From M2408 sp040386975 (GTDB lineage Bacteria > Bacteroidota > Bacteroidia > Flavobacteriales_D > Crocinitomicaceae): a stretch of 64,000 nt of DNA. The notes under the pieces are model-generated. The model saw nothing but the letters and a program-made list of their open reading frames with translations, was not told where the DNA came from and did no database searches. A program made the position numbers and the translations under genes. The stretch is from assembly GCA_040386975.1 (NCBI GenBank), contig JAZKEO010000012.1, positions 1-64,000 of the forward strand. Direction: 5' to 3'. Shown here piece by piece: positions 1 through 8,379 of the stretch; position 1 is the first letter of the stretch, and each line of letters begins with the position of its first letter.

Positions 1-2
1 CT

Positions 3-818
3 TATATCCCAAGTACCATATTTAATAACAAAACGTTTGACTACTTAAACTGTACAAATTGTGATGTAATTTATATTAATCCTTACCCAAATGACGAGGA
101 TTATTTAGAAATGTATCCAAGCGAATATCAGGGTGAAATTTTAGTCAATGAAACTAGTAAGTATGATAAAATATTTCACCAATTAAAATCCTATAACTCA
201 GATATAGAATCAATTTTAGATTATGGTTGTGGCAATGCAGAATTACTTGTAAATTCAAAAAAATTCTTTTCTAAAGTTGTTGGATCTGAATACAATCCAG
301 TATTCGTTAAAGAGTTAAAATTACAAATTCCCGAATTTACATTTTTTGATTTGCAAGAATTTGATAATACAACTGATAAATACGATGTCATTGTTATGAA
401 TAACGTTTTGGAACATTTAACAAATCCAAACGAGGTTTTACAAAATTTAAAAAACAGATTAACAGATAACGGTTTTTTACTTTGCTTAGGTCCTATTGAA
501 AATAATTTCACTATTGCTTTGATGTTTAGAAAAAAGATTTACCAATTAAGAAATTTACTTTCTAAAAAAGCAAACCACTTTCCTTATCATATTACATTCA
601 CAAATTTAAAGAATCAAAAAGAAATATTTACAGCAAATAATTTTGACATTGTAGATTGTAAAACTGAAGAAGACGCTTGGCCTTTCCCTGAGAAAATAGA
701 TTTTAGTTCTATCAAAAATTTCTTTTATAGTATTATTGCTTCTACATCAATAAAATTAAGTAAATTGATTAATAAAAATGCAGGAAATACTTTTATTATT
801 ATTGCTAGAAAAAAATGA
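3..818 (+). CDS. Class I SAM-dependent methyltransferase, 5'-partial
   Basis: The reading frame is open from the window edge, so the first ATG at 111 is internal and the N terminus is missing. The visible N-terminal piece has a CTNC pair followed by an INPYP stretch, like the zinc-ribbon lead of polysaccharide-cluster methyltransferases (compare the gene at 14529-15452). The SAM-binding motif I is LDYGCGNAELL, followed by an acidic strand end (GSEYN) and a VIVMNNVLEHL motif. The acceptor is probably a sugar or glycan; this is inferred from the surrounding locus. It overlaps the next gene by 4 bases (ATGA), so translation is likely coupled. Confidence 0.85.
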   Translation, partial: YIPSTIFNNKTFDYLNCTNCDVIYINPYPNDEDYLEMYPSEYQGEILVNETSKYDKIFHQLKSYNSDIESILDYGCGNAELLVNSKKFFSKVVGSEYNPVFVKELKLQIPEFTFFDLQEFDNTTDKYDVIVMNNVLEHLTNPNEVLQNLKNRLTDNGFLLCLGPIENNFTIALMFRKKIYQLRNLLSKKANHFPYHITFTNLKNQKEIFTANNFDIVDCKTEEDAWPFPEKIDFSSIKNFFYSIIASTSIKLSKLINKNAGNTFIIIARKK

Positions 819-1372
819 TAAAAAAAATAGTTAGAAAAATTTTTAATTTAAAAGATATTCTTTCTTCTAAAACACGTATTTTCTTATCTGTCATTCAGTC
901 AAATAATGTAAAAATTACAGGAAATTCTACTATTGAAAAAAATGTTACCATTCAAGCATCTAATAATTCTAGAATCATAATTGAAAATAGTTATATCTCG
1001 TTTGGTACTTTAATAAAGGCAGATTCCGGAGGCACCATTTTAATAAAAAATTCTTTTATTGGGAGAAATTGCATCATTGTTGCCATTGACAAAATAGAAA
1101 TTCATGAAAATTGTGCAATTGCTGAAATGGTTGTAATACGTGATCAAGATCACATTCATGACTTAAGTGACAAGCTTATTGAAAATCAAGGGTTTAATTC
1201 TGCACCAATTATTATTAATTCCAATGTTTGGATTGCAGCAAAAGTTACTGTTTTAAAAGGAATAACTATTAAAAAAAATGCCGTTGTAGGAGCACACTGT
1301 TTGGTGACAAAAAACATTGAGGAAAGTTCCGTACATGTAGGAATTCCAAATCGAGAAATCAAAAAGCGTTAA
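815..1372 (+). CDS. Hexapeptide-repeat acyltransferase
   Basis: 185 residues dominated by imperfect hexapeptide repeats ([IV]-G-x4 type, such as IIIENSYISFG and NSFIGRNCIIVA) that build a left-handed beta helix. The C-terminal part (SNVWIAAKVTVLKGITI, AVVGAHCLVTKNI, GIPNREI) is the usual end of WbbJ/MaA-like O-acetyltransferases. It probably acetylates a sugar of the surface polysaccharide using acetyl-CoA. It starts inside the stop of the preceding methyltransferase, so the two are probably co-transcribed. Its end overlaps the convergent SDR gene by 14 bases. The family call is firm; the acceptor is unknown. Confidence 0.85.
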   Translation: MIKKIVRKIFNLKDILSSKTRIFLSVIQSNNVKITGNSTIEKNVTIQASNNSRIIIENSYISFGTLIKADSGGTILIKNSFIGRNCIIVAIDKIEIHENCAIAEMVVIRDQDHIHDLSDKLIENQGFNSAPIIINSNVWIAAKVTVLKGITIKKNAVVGAHCLVTKNIEESSVHVGIPNREIKKR

Positions 1373-2300
1373 AATAGTTTAGATATAACTCTACTTCTTT
1401 TTCCAAGTATTCATCAAACTCACCATTATTTAAAGTTTTAAATGTTTTATAATAAAATAAATCATTTACTTCACTTTTATCATTTTCATTTAACAACAAT
1501 GTAGTTTTTTTATGATGTTTTTTCTCTAAAATTACTCTTATCTTATTTACAAATTCAAGAATAGAAATAGGATTCCCACTACCAAAATTAATAATGGCTT
1601 GATTTATATCTTCTTCAATCAATTTAAACAATTCTTTAAATAAGAATGAAAAACTGAAAAAATCTAGTTTCTTTTTCCCGTTAGATGACAATCTTATTTC
1701 CCCATTACTCAATGCTTGATTACACACATCATTAAACAATAAATTGTGTCTATTAATATTTTTATGGTAAGGCGATCCAAAACCATTTGACAATCTTAAA
1801 ATTAAGGTATTTAGTCCTTTATTTCTAAAATACTCTACATGAAATTCTGCTGAACACTTAATACTTCCATAAGGATGAATTGGCTCAGTTGGTGATAAAT
1901 TATCTAATTGTCGATTTAAATCTCCATAAACATGAATTGTAGATAAAAAAATAAATTTCTTTACTTTATGTTTTAATGCATCTTCAAGTAATAAATATGT
2001 ACCTATCTCTCCATTTAAAATTGAGTTCTGGACATTATTCCCACAGATTATTTCATTGGGAAATGCTAAATGAATTACAAAATCAATACCTAAGCAAATA
2101 TCATTAAAATGTGTAGAATTTGATAAATCTAGAACCCTATAATTAATTTTCTCATCGGAACTAAATACGTCAGGCTTTGCCTCTAAATGATGTGTAAAAT
2201 AAATCGTAGCATGTGGGAATTTTCTTACACAATAGTCAATCATTCTTGAACCAAGATAACCACTTCCTCCAGTTATTAATATGTTACCTACTAATTCCAA
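1359..2300 (-). CDS. NAD(P)-dependent sugar epimerase/dehydratase (extended SDR)
   Basis: 313 residues. The N-terminal Rossmann signature is ITGGSGYLGSR, and the catalytic tyrosine-lysine pair is in YGSIKCSAE near residue 145. It is the last gene of the minus-strand operon that makes CDP-glucose and dehydrates it, and overlaps the cupin gene upstream by 10 bases. By analogy with RmlD or AscF it is a candidate 4-ketoreductase that finishes a CDP-6-deoxyhexose. That role comes from position and fold. It could equally be an epimerase. Confidence 0.8.
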   Translation of the reverse strand: MELVGNILITGGSGYLGSRMIDYCVRKFPHATIYFTHHLEAKPDVFSSDEKINYRVLDLSNSTHFNDICLGIDFVIHLAFPNEIICGNNVQNSILNGEIGTYLLLEDALKHKVKKFIFLSTIHVYGDLNRQLDNLSPTEPIHPYGSIKCSAEFHVEYFRNKGLNTLILRLSNGFGSPYHKNINRHNLLFNDVCNQALSNGEIRLSSNGKKKLDFFSFSFLFKELFKLIEEDINQAIINFGSGNPISILEFVNKIRVILEKKHHKKTTLLLNENDKSEVNDLFYYKTFKTLNNGEFDEYLEKEVELYLNYFNAF

Positions 2301-2731
2301 TCAAATGCTGTTAATTCGGCGTTAATACTTTCTTCGGAATCATGCTCAATATCAGCAAAGTTCATCAGCATATTATCTGACTCTAAACCTTTAAATGCCA
2401 TCCACAATCCTGGTGATAGCGATAAACGCTGATAATTATTTTTTGACAACTTAACATTAAACATCTTTCCTTTAGTTTCACTTTGTTCTCTATCATCATA
2501 CACGAAAAATTGAATTTCACCTATTGGAACAACAATATTCAAGGTCATTTTTGTATGTTTTTTCCATCCTTTTATTTCATCTCTATGAATAAATGAAAAA
2601 TATACTTCGCCAAACTCATTAAATGATGAATCACTTTGCTTTAAAGCATGTAAAATATCCCCTTTAGGATTCGGGATAATTTTCAAAGGAGTTAAAACAA
2701 CACCATCAATTTGGTTTACATACTCGCCCAT
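2291..2731 (-). CDS. RmlC/WxcM-like cupin, putative CDP-4-keto-6-deoxyhexose 3,5-epimerase
   Basis: 146 residues, shorter than classic RmlC (about 180). The segment FIHRDEIKGWKKHTKM resembles the active-site strand of dTDP-4-dehydrorhamnose 3,5-epimerases, with a histidine near residue 60. The beta-rich pattern that follows (VVPIGEIQFFVYDD, LSPGLWMAFKGL) fits a small cupin barrel. The HGF-type second motif of RmlC is not visible. It overlaps the dehydratase gene by 16 bases and the SDR by 10, so it is clearly in the same operon. An epimerase acting after the 4,6-dehydratase is the best reading; an isomerase of the FdtA type is the alternative. Confidence 0.7.
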   Translation of the reverse strand: MGEYVNQIDGVVLTPLKIIPNPKGDILHALKQSDSSFNEFGEVYFSFIHRDEIKGWKKHTKMTLNIVVPIGEIQFFVYDDREQSETKGKMFNVKLSKNNYQRLSLSPGLWMAFKGLESDNMLMNFADIEHDSEESINAELTAFDWN

Positions 2732-3819
2732 TTTATTCCCTTTGATTTTGCAATTTTTGTATATTCAAGAATTTGTTGATTAATATATTCTGTATTAACA
2801 TTGTTGTTTTTATAATAATCAATATACCACTTTGCAGTAAAATCTATTGTCTGTAAGAAATTAAGTGTCGGTTTCCATGATAATTCATGTAAAGCTTTAT
2901 CGCAATTTAATTTCAGTAATCCAGCTTCATGAAAAGTTGACTCTTGCGTATCAATCATTGAATTTCCATCTTTTGTAAACCAATATTCAGACAGTTTTTC
3001 TAGTAACTCTAACACAGTGTGGTTTTGATCAGAGCTTGGACCGAAATTGAAAGACTCTCCAGATAAATTATTGTCATCATCAAGTTTGACACCTGCCATT
3101 AAGTAGCCACTCAAAGGTTCTAAAACATGTTGCCAAGGCCTTGTAGCGTAAGGACTTCTAATTTGAACTCTTTCTTGCTTACTCCAACTTCTCATAGCAT
3201 CGGGAACAATTCTACTAACGGCCCAATCACCACCTCCAATAACATTACCTGCTCTGACAGAAGTTAATTTTACTTTTGAATCTGGAGAACGAAAAAATGA
3301 ATGATAAAAACTATAAATAACCAATTCAGCTGCACCTTTTGAAGCACTGTATGGGTCTTTGCCACCTAAACGATCATTTTCTCTGTATCCCCAAGTCCAT
3401 TCAACATTTTCATAACATTTATCACTTGTAATCATTATCAAATTAACAGGTCGATTAAGCACACGAACTGCCTCAAGTACGTTTGTTGTTCCAATAACAT
3501 TTATAGTAAAGGTATCAACAGGTTCCTTGTAGGATTCAGAAACAATTGGTTGTGCCGCTAAATGAAAAATAAAATCAGGTTGTATATTTTCAATAATTTG
3601 TTTTATTGCTGCTAAATTTCTTATGTCTTCAAAAAAATGAGTTATTTCATTTTGCAAATTACAGACTTCAAAAATGGAAGGAGTTGTTGGTATTTCATTG
3701 GAAACTCCGTAAACATCAGCTCCCAAATGTTTTAACCAAATAGATAACCAAGCTCCTTTAAAACCAGTATTTCCTGTTATTAATACTTTTTTGTTTTTGT
3801 ACTTTTCTTCAAACATCAT
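2716..3819 (-). CDS. rfbG: CDP-glucose 4,6-dehydratase
   Basis: 367 residues, normal length for the family. It converts CDP-glucose to CDP-4-keto-6-deoxyglucose with NAD+. The family signature ITGNTGFKGAWLSIWL is at residues 14-29, a TSDKCYEN motif follows, and YSASKGAAE supplies the catalytic Tyr/Lys. GRDW-type residues before the substrate-binding region appear as RAGNVIGGGDW. It sits 3 bases after the cytidylyltransferase gene, the usual rfbF-rfbG order. No rfbH-type dehydrase (E1) is seen in the window, which argues against a 3,6-dideoxysugar product. Confidence 0.95.
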   Translation of the reverse strand: MMFEEKYKNKKVLITGNTGFKGAWLSIWLKHLGADVYGVSNEIPTTPSIFEVCNLQNEITHFFEDIRNLAAIKQIIENIQPDFIFHLAAQPIVSESYKEPVDTFTINVIGTTNVLEAVRVLNRPVNLIMITSDKCYENVEWTWGYRENDRLGGKDPYSASKGAAELVIYSFYHSFFRSPDSKVKLTSVRAGNVIGGGDWAVSRIVPDAMRSWSKQERVQIRSPYATRPWQHVLEPLSGYLMAGVKLDDDNNLSGESFNFGPSSDQNHTVLELLEKLSEYWFTKDGNSMIDTQESTFHEAGLLKLNCDKALHELSWKPTLNFLQTIDFTAKWYIDYYKNNNVNTEYINQQILEYTKIAKSKGIKWASM

Positions 3820-3822
3820 CTT

Positions 3823-4593
3823 TTACCAAATTTTCCACTGAGCATTATTACTTAGCCACATTTCATTTAATTGTGTTTTATCTCTTAAAGTATCCATACA
3901 CTTCCAAAATCCATCATGTCTGTATGTGTACAATTCTCCTTCAGAAGCAAGATTTTCAAGAGGTTTCTGTTCAAAAATTGTATCATCTCCATCTATATAA
4001 TCCAAAACTTTTGGCGAACAAACGAAGAACCCACCGTTTATCCAATTACCATCACCTTTTGGTTTTTCTTTAAACTCCAAAATTTTATTATCCTTATCCG
4101 TATCTATTGCTCCAAATCTACCTTCTGGAAGCACAGACGTCATTGTCATTAATTTACCGTGACTCTTATGAAATTCAATCAACTTCTTTACATCAATATT
4201 TGCGACTCCGTCTCCATAAGTCAACAAAAAATCTTCATCTCCAATATAATCAGCAGCCCTTTTTATTCTACCTCCAGTCATTGAATTAAGTCCAGTATCT
4301 AATAAAGTCACTTTCCAAGGCTCAGAAAAATTGGAGTGTACCTCTACTTTGTTTTCTTTTAGATCTATTGTTAAATCACTTTGATGAATAAAATAGTTAG
4401 CAAAATATTCTTTGATATAATAACCTTTATACCCCAATAATATTACAAATTCATTGAACCCATATTGTGAATAAATTTTCATAATATGCCATAAAACTGG
4501 CTTTCCTCCAATTTCTGCCATTGGCTTTGGTCTAATATCTGTTTCTTCACTTAAACGTGTACCAAAACCACCTGCTAAAATTAATACCTTCAT
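3823..4593 (-). CDS. rfbF: Glucose-1-phosphate cytidylyltransferase
   Basis: 256 residues, the usual length. It makes CDP-glucose from CTP and glucose-1-phosphate, the first committed step for CDP-linked deoxysugars. The nucleotidyltransferase signature LAGGFGTRLSEETDIRPKPM is at residues 6-25, the metal-binding aspartate is in LTYGDGVANID, and the family end DGFWKCMDTLRDK is intact. It is transcribed after the glycosyltransferase at 4612-5496 (18-base gap) and directly before rfbG. Confidence 0.96.
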   Translation of the reverse strand: MKVLILAGGFGTRLSEETDIRPKPMAEIGGKPVLWHIMKIYSQYGFNEFVILLGYKGYYIKEYFANYFIHQSDLTIDLKENKVEVHSNFSEPWKVTLLDTGLNSMTGGRIKRAADYIGDEDFLLTYGDGVANIDVKKLIEFHKSHGKLMTMTSVLPEGRFGAIDTDKDNKILEFKEKPKGDGNWINGGFFVCSPKVLDYIDGDDTIFEQKPLENLASEGELYTYRHDGFWKCMDTLRDKTQLNEMWLSNNAQWKIW

Positions 4594-4611
4594 AATTAGT
4601 AAACTTAAAAA

Positions 4612-5496
4612 TTATTTTAATAATATATTTTTTATTAGATTAAGAATCTTGATATTAAAAAAATAACTTGGGTATTTTTTTAATAATTCTTTTAATTTTT
4701 TAAATGCTATTTTCTTTTCCCCAAAATCACAATAATCATTTGCAATCAAAAAATTTGTTGATAACTCAAATAATTTGATTTCAATTTTATTTAGTTTTAT
4801 TTGATTTATCACGATATTTTTTAAAAAAAGAATTTGTTTTTCAAATTCAAAAGGATTTCTATTATTTTCAGTTCTTTCTGAATGTTCAACAATGAAAGAA
4901 TTAACTTTATTAATAAATCCAAGCTTCTTCGTATCAGAAATGATTTGAATCCAAAAAAGCCAATCTTCAGAACCAATAATTGCTACATCTTCAAGAAACT
5001 TATGGTTCTTATATAATCTTTCATTTATAAACACTCCTATACATGCCAAAAAATTACCTTTTAAAATGGCATTTAAAGGCTTATTATGATTTGGTTTATC
5101 TTGAAATGTATTAATAATTTCATTATTATGATAACAAAATTGATATTTGTTATGAAAAATTTCTACTTCTTGATTTTTTATTGCAAATTCATAAGCATCA
5201 TTCAGGCATGTTGGTTGCATCAAGTCATCTGAATCTAAAAAAGTTAAATAGTTCCCTTTTGCATTATTCATACCTACATTTCTAGATCGAGATCTCTCAT
5301 AATTTTTATCGCTTGCAATAACCTTAAAGCGCATGTCATGAGAGTATTTTTTTAACACCTCTAAAGTGTCATCAGTTGAATAATTATCAATAATGATGAC
5401 TTCAAAATTTGAATAAGTCTGATTTAATACACTTTCAATCGTTTTTTCAATTAGGTGAGCTCTGTTGTATGTTGGAATTATTATCGAAAACAGCAT
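4612..5496 (-). CDS. Glycosyltransferase family 2
   Basis: 294 residues starting directly with the GT-A signature FSIIIPTYNRAHLIEKTIES. The nucleotide-sugar DxD-type motif is FLDSDD near residue 93, and a GSEDWLFW motif near residue 190 corresponds to the acceptor/catalytic ED pair. It transfers a sugar from an activated donor onto a glycan at the cytoplasmic face. It is a close paralogue of the gene at 10393-11286, sharing the FLACIGVFI and IIGSEDWL blocks. It is the first gene of the rfbF-rfbG operon. The start is ATG. Confidence 0.92.
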   Translation of the reverse strand: MLFSIIIPTYNRAHLIEKTIESVLNQTYSNFEVIIIDNYSTDDTLEVLKKYSHDMRFKVIASDKNYERSRSRNVGMNNAKGNYLTFLDSDDLMQPTCLNDAYEFAIKNQEVEIFHNKYQFCYHNNEIINTFQDKPNHNKPLNAILKGNFLACIGVFINERLYKNHKFLEDVAIIGSEDWLFWIQIISDTKKLGFINKVNSFIVEHSERTENNRNPFEFEKQILFLKNIVINQIKLNKIEIKLFELSTNFLIANDYCDFGEKKIAFKKLKELLKKYPSYFFNIKILNLIKNILLK

Positions 5497-5562
5497 TATT
5501 CAAATTCAGATATGTAGATAAAATAAAAATTTAAATTTAAAAAGTAAATTAACCTTACAAGA

Positions 5563-5570
5563 CAAATATA
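5563..5570 (-). promoter_or_regulatory. Candidate Bacteroidota -7 element (TATATTTG)
   Basis: The minus strand reads TATATTTG, which fits the TAnnTTTG -7 consensus, 67 bases before the start of the GT2 gene at 5496. No clear TTG -33 element lies at the usual distance. It could drive the operon GT2-rfbF-rfbG-cupin-SDR. Confidence 0.35.
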
Positions 5571-5670
5571 CATATTTAAAATAGACTGAGCTTATTTTGA
5601 TACATTTTTTCGAGTAAAATTTATCATGTAAATACCTAATTGAAAAAGAATAATTAAGTTACAAATACAC

Positions 5671-5696
5671 TTGAACGAATTAAATTTATATCTTTG
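5671..5696 (+). promoter_or_regulatory. Candidate promoter for the hisH-like gene
   Basis: TTG at 5671-5673 and TATCTTTG at 5689-5696 match the Bacteroidota -33/-7 pattern, although the 15-base spacing is shorter than the usual 17-23. It lies about 90 bases before the start codon at 5786. The intergenic stretch 5497-5785 otherwise holds nothing recognisable. Confidence 0.5.
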
Positions 5697-5785
5697 AAAT
5701 ACAGAATAAAAAGCATTAACACAATATATGATTTTAGTTTATCTATATCTTATATAAAAACTCTAAATATCTAAAAGCTTAATCT

Positions 5786-6403
5786 ATGACAAAAACTGTT
5801 TCAATTGTTGATTACTCCATGGGAAATATTTTATCCGTTTCAAGAATGGTTGAAAGATTAGGATTAAATTGTGAAATAGTAAATTCAAAGGAAGGTATTT
5901 TAAAAGCAAAACATCTTATTTTACCTGGTGTAGGTCACTTTGGAAGAGCAATGGATGTTCTTCGAGAAAAAGAATGGGAAAAGGTTTTAACAGAAGCTGT
6001 AATGGAAAAGCAAACTCCAATTGTTGGAATTTGTCTTGGAATGCAATTAATGACAAAAGGTAGTGAAGAAGGTAATGTTGAAGGTTTGGGATGGTTCGAC
6101 ACTCAAGTCACCAAAATTAATGTTGATGATCCTTTGCGATATAAAGTACCACACATGGGTTGGAATGTTTTAGAAGCAAATCAAAATCATCCATCAGTTA
6201 AAAAATTAAACCCTCTTGATCGCTTTTATTTTGTACATTCTTATCAAGTAGCTGATGCTTTACCTCAAGATATCTTAACATACACAACCTACGAAAAGCG
6301 TTTTGTTTCATCCTTAGCCAAAGGATCAATTATTGGATTTCAATTTCATCCAGAAAAAAGTCAAGATGCAGGATTTTCTTTATTAGAATCAACTCTTCAA
6401 TGA
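5786..6403 (+). CDS. HisH-like glutamine amidotransferase of amidino-sugar synthesis (WbuY type)
   Basis: 205 residues, a class I glutaminase of the imidazole-glycerol-phosphate synthase subunit HisH family. The oxyanion region is LPGVGHFGRAM, the nucleophilic cysteine is in GICLGMQLM, and the His/Glu pair is in FQFHPEKSQ. It would supply ammonia to the HisF-like partner at 6410-7162. Because that partner lacks a key histidine-pathway residue and sits beside a sugar amidotransferase, the trio is better read as WbuX/Y/Z (WbpG/HisH2/HisF2) than as histidine synthesis. Oddly, it faces its partner tail to tail with 6 bases between them. Confidence 0.88.
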   Translation: MTKTVSIVDYSMGNILSVSRMVERLGLNCEIVNSKEGILKAKHLILPGVGHFGRAMDVLREKEWEKVLTEAVMEKQTPIVGICLGMQLMTKGSEEGNVEGLGWFDTQVTKINVDDPLRYKVPHMGWNVLEANQNHPSVKKLNPLDRFYFVHSYQVADALPQDILTYTTYEKRFVSSLAKGSIIGFQFHPEKSQDAGFSLLESTLQ

Positions 6404-6409
6404 GTTTTC

Positions 6410-7162
6410 TTAAAATCCGATTGTATCTTTTTTAGGATAGTTTATCAAGACACCTTTCTTATTTCCTTGATAAACAAACATACTTCCTGCTGCCATAGAA
6501 GATGCATATCCTTCCGTATAGGCCTTATTAAAATCAGATAATACACCTGCTCCACCCAAAGCAACAACTGGTATAGTCACATTTTCACTTATTGAACGAA
6601 TTAAAGGAATATTATATCCACTTCGCATGCCATCATTATCGATTGATTGTATAATAATTTCACCAGCGCCTAAGCTTTGTATTTCTTTAGCATACTCCAC
6701 AGGATTTTTACCTGTTGATTTTGTTCCACCGTAAATATAAACATGTTCTTTCCCCAACCAATTCTTTTTCACATCTATACAAACAACAATTGTTGATGAA
6801 CCAAACGCATCAGCGGCTTGTCTTACAAAATCTGGGTTTTCAGCAGCAACTGTATTTAATACGACTTTCTCAGCACCAGCACCTATTATTGATCTTATCT
6901 CGTCAATCGAACTTATACCTCCTCCAACAGAAAATGGCATTCGTGCTTCTTCAGCAATACCCTTAACAAATTCCAACGAAATACTGCGTTTTTTTTTACT
7001 TGCTTCAATATCCAAAAACACTAATTCATCTACTTTCAAGGTGTTGAAAATATGTACTGCATGCATTGGATCCCCAATATAATTGTGCCTTTTAAACGCT
7101 TCAGACTTAACTAAGTATTCGTTCTGAAGTAATAAAACAGGTATAATACGAGGATAATACAT
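6410..7162 (-). CDS. HisF-like cyclase subunit of amidino-sugar synthesis (WbuZ type)
   Basis: 250 residues with a complete beta/alpha barrel of the HisF family (FSVGGGISSIDEI, VVLNTVAAENPDFV, QSIDNDGMRSGYN, VVALGGAG). The N terminus reads RIIPVLLLQNEYLVK where histidine-pathway HisF has PCLDV, so the catalytic aspartate D11 is replaced by Leu. The second aspartate (SIDNDG) is kept. This loss is typical of the HisF2/WbuZ branch, which works with an N-acetyl sugar amidotransferase. It starts 5 bases after that gene and is co-transcribed with it. Confidence 0.88.
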   Translation of the reverse strand: MYYPRIIPVLLLQNEYLVKSEAFKRHNYIGDPMHAVHIFNTLKVDELVFLDIEASKKKRSISLEFVKGIAEEARMPFSVGGGISSIDEIRSIIGAGAEKVVLNTVAAENPDFVRQAADAFGSSTIVVCIDVKKNWLGKEHVYIYGGTKSTGKNPVEYAKEIQSLGAGEIIIQSIDNDGMRSGYNIPLIRSISENVTIPVVALGGAGVLSDFNKAYTEGYASSMAAGSMFVYQGNKKGVLINYPKKDTIGF

Positions 7163-7167
7163 AAGAT

Positions 7168-8315
7168 TTAAAAACTTGCTAGCTTTTCTTTATTATACAA
7201 TTTTCTATATAAATTATATATAAATTTAAGCATTTTTTCATTATTTGGATAATTAAAATACCATTTTGGTGGTAAATTAATTATGTTTTCAAATTCTTCA
7301 ACTGAAATCCCTAACTTTTTAGCAATATATTTTTTCTCTTCTTCAACTTTTTGATCTTGAAAAGGAAGTCCTTTTAATTGCTCCAAAGCATCTTCGCGCT
7401 TAATATCTCCAATGCATATTTGTGATGAAAAAGTTGCTCGTCTATAGTCTATTGCAAATTTTTTGTACAAATAATATGATTGAATAAATCCAGTATACTT
7501 TGATTCATAATGCTTTCCTCCGTAATCATGCCAATCCAATTCGTTTTTTAAAAGTTCCATTGCATCATCTTTTGAATAATCAACATAGTTTAATAAATAA
7601 ATCATGTTAATTCCTTTAAAAAGTTTGTAATAAAACTCCCTTAAAAATCCAAAGGTTGGAAACTTTTTCAACTTAATTTTCCCAAATTTTTGTTGAATAA
7701 AGTTCAGATATTTCATATCTTTTGAATTATAATGCCACGTTCGAGGTAAAATCCCTTCCGTTACAAAATTCCCACCGCTTATAATATATTTTACACCATA
7801 TTTAGAAGCTATACGGTGAAGAGACCCAGCAATTGCCATATCTGTTGGTGTTTCAGCTTCAGGAATAGATGCTTTCAAAAAAGAAAGTTGTAAATCTTTT
7901 ATTTCATTCCAATCCAAAACAAATAACAGAAGACAAAAAGACACGAAGCAAGGAATNNNNNNNNNNGTCTATCAGCTATACTTTTTATATTTAAAACAGC
8001 TTCTTCGGAATTCCAACCATTATCCATGTGGACTCCCAAAACACGCAAACCAACTTTTTTAGCTATCCAAACGGCATAACTACTATCAACACCCCCGCTT
8101 ATACCTATTACACAATCGTATTCTTTACCTCTACCAGACTTTTTGATTTTCTCAATCATTCCAAGAAATTCTACATCTGTTTTTTCACCTTGATATTTGT
8201 AGAATATGCGTTTTTCAAAAAACTCTGTGCAATGATTACAAACTCCTTTATCATCGAAAGTAATTTCAATGTCGCTAGTATCCATAACGCAACGAGAACA
8301 AATTTGATATGACAT
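7168..8315 (-). CDS. N-acetyl sugar amidotransferase (WbuX/WbpG/PseA type), split by an assembly gap
   Basis: The N-terminal part (from 8315) has two zinc-like CxxC pairs (CSRC, CNHC) and the PP-loop ATP-binding motif GISGGVDSSYAV. The C-terminal part resumes with DWNEIKDLQLSFLKAS and PTDMAI, both typical of the family. Ten Ns at 7957-7966 lie between them and the halves are out of frame (1148 bases in total, not a multiple of three), so the gap is mis-sized by one or two bases or the edge is wrong. Residues beside the gap are unreliable. It ATP-activates an N-acetyl sugar for amidation using ammonia from the HisH/HisF-like pair. It is probably intact in the organism. Confidence 0.85.
7957..7966. 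other. Assembly gap (10 N)
   Basis: A run of ten Ns inside the sugar amidotransferase gene. The frame does not carry across it, so the true length is not ten. Confidence 0.98.
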
Positions 8316-8379
8316 ATTTAAATATTAGTTTTTTTAATAATTTTCTAATAATTTTTTACTACTTATTTATTAGTTTTTA

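Noticed and set aside
5786..7162. Reading the HisH/HisF-like pair as histidine biosynthesis genes
   Set aside because: No other his gene is near, the HisF-like protein lacks the D11 residue, and a WbuX-type amidotransferase adjoins.
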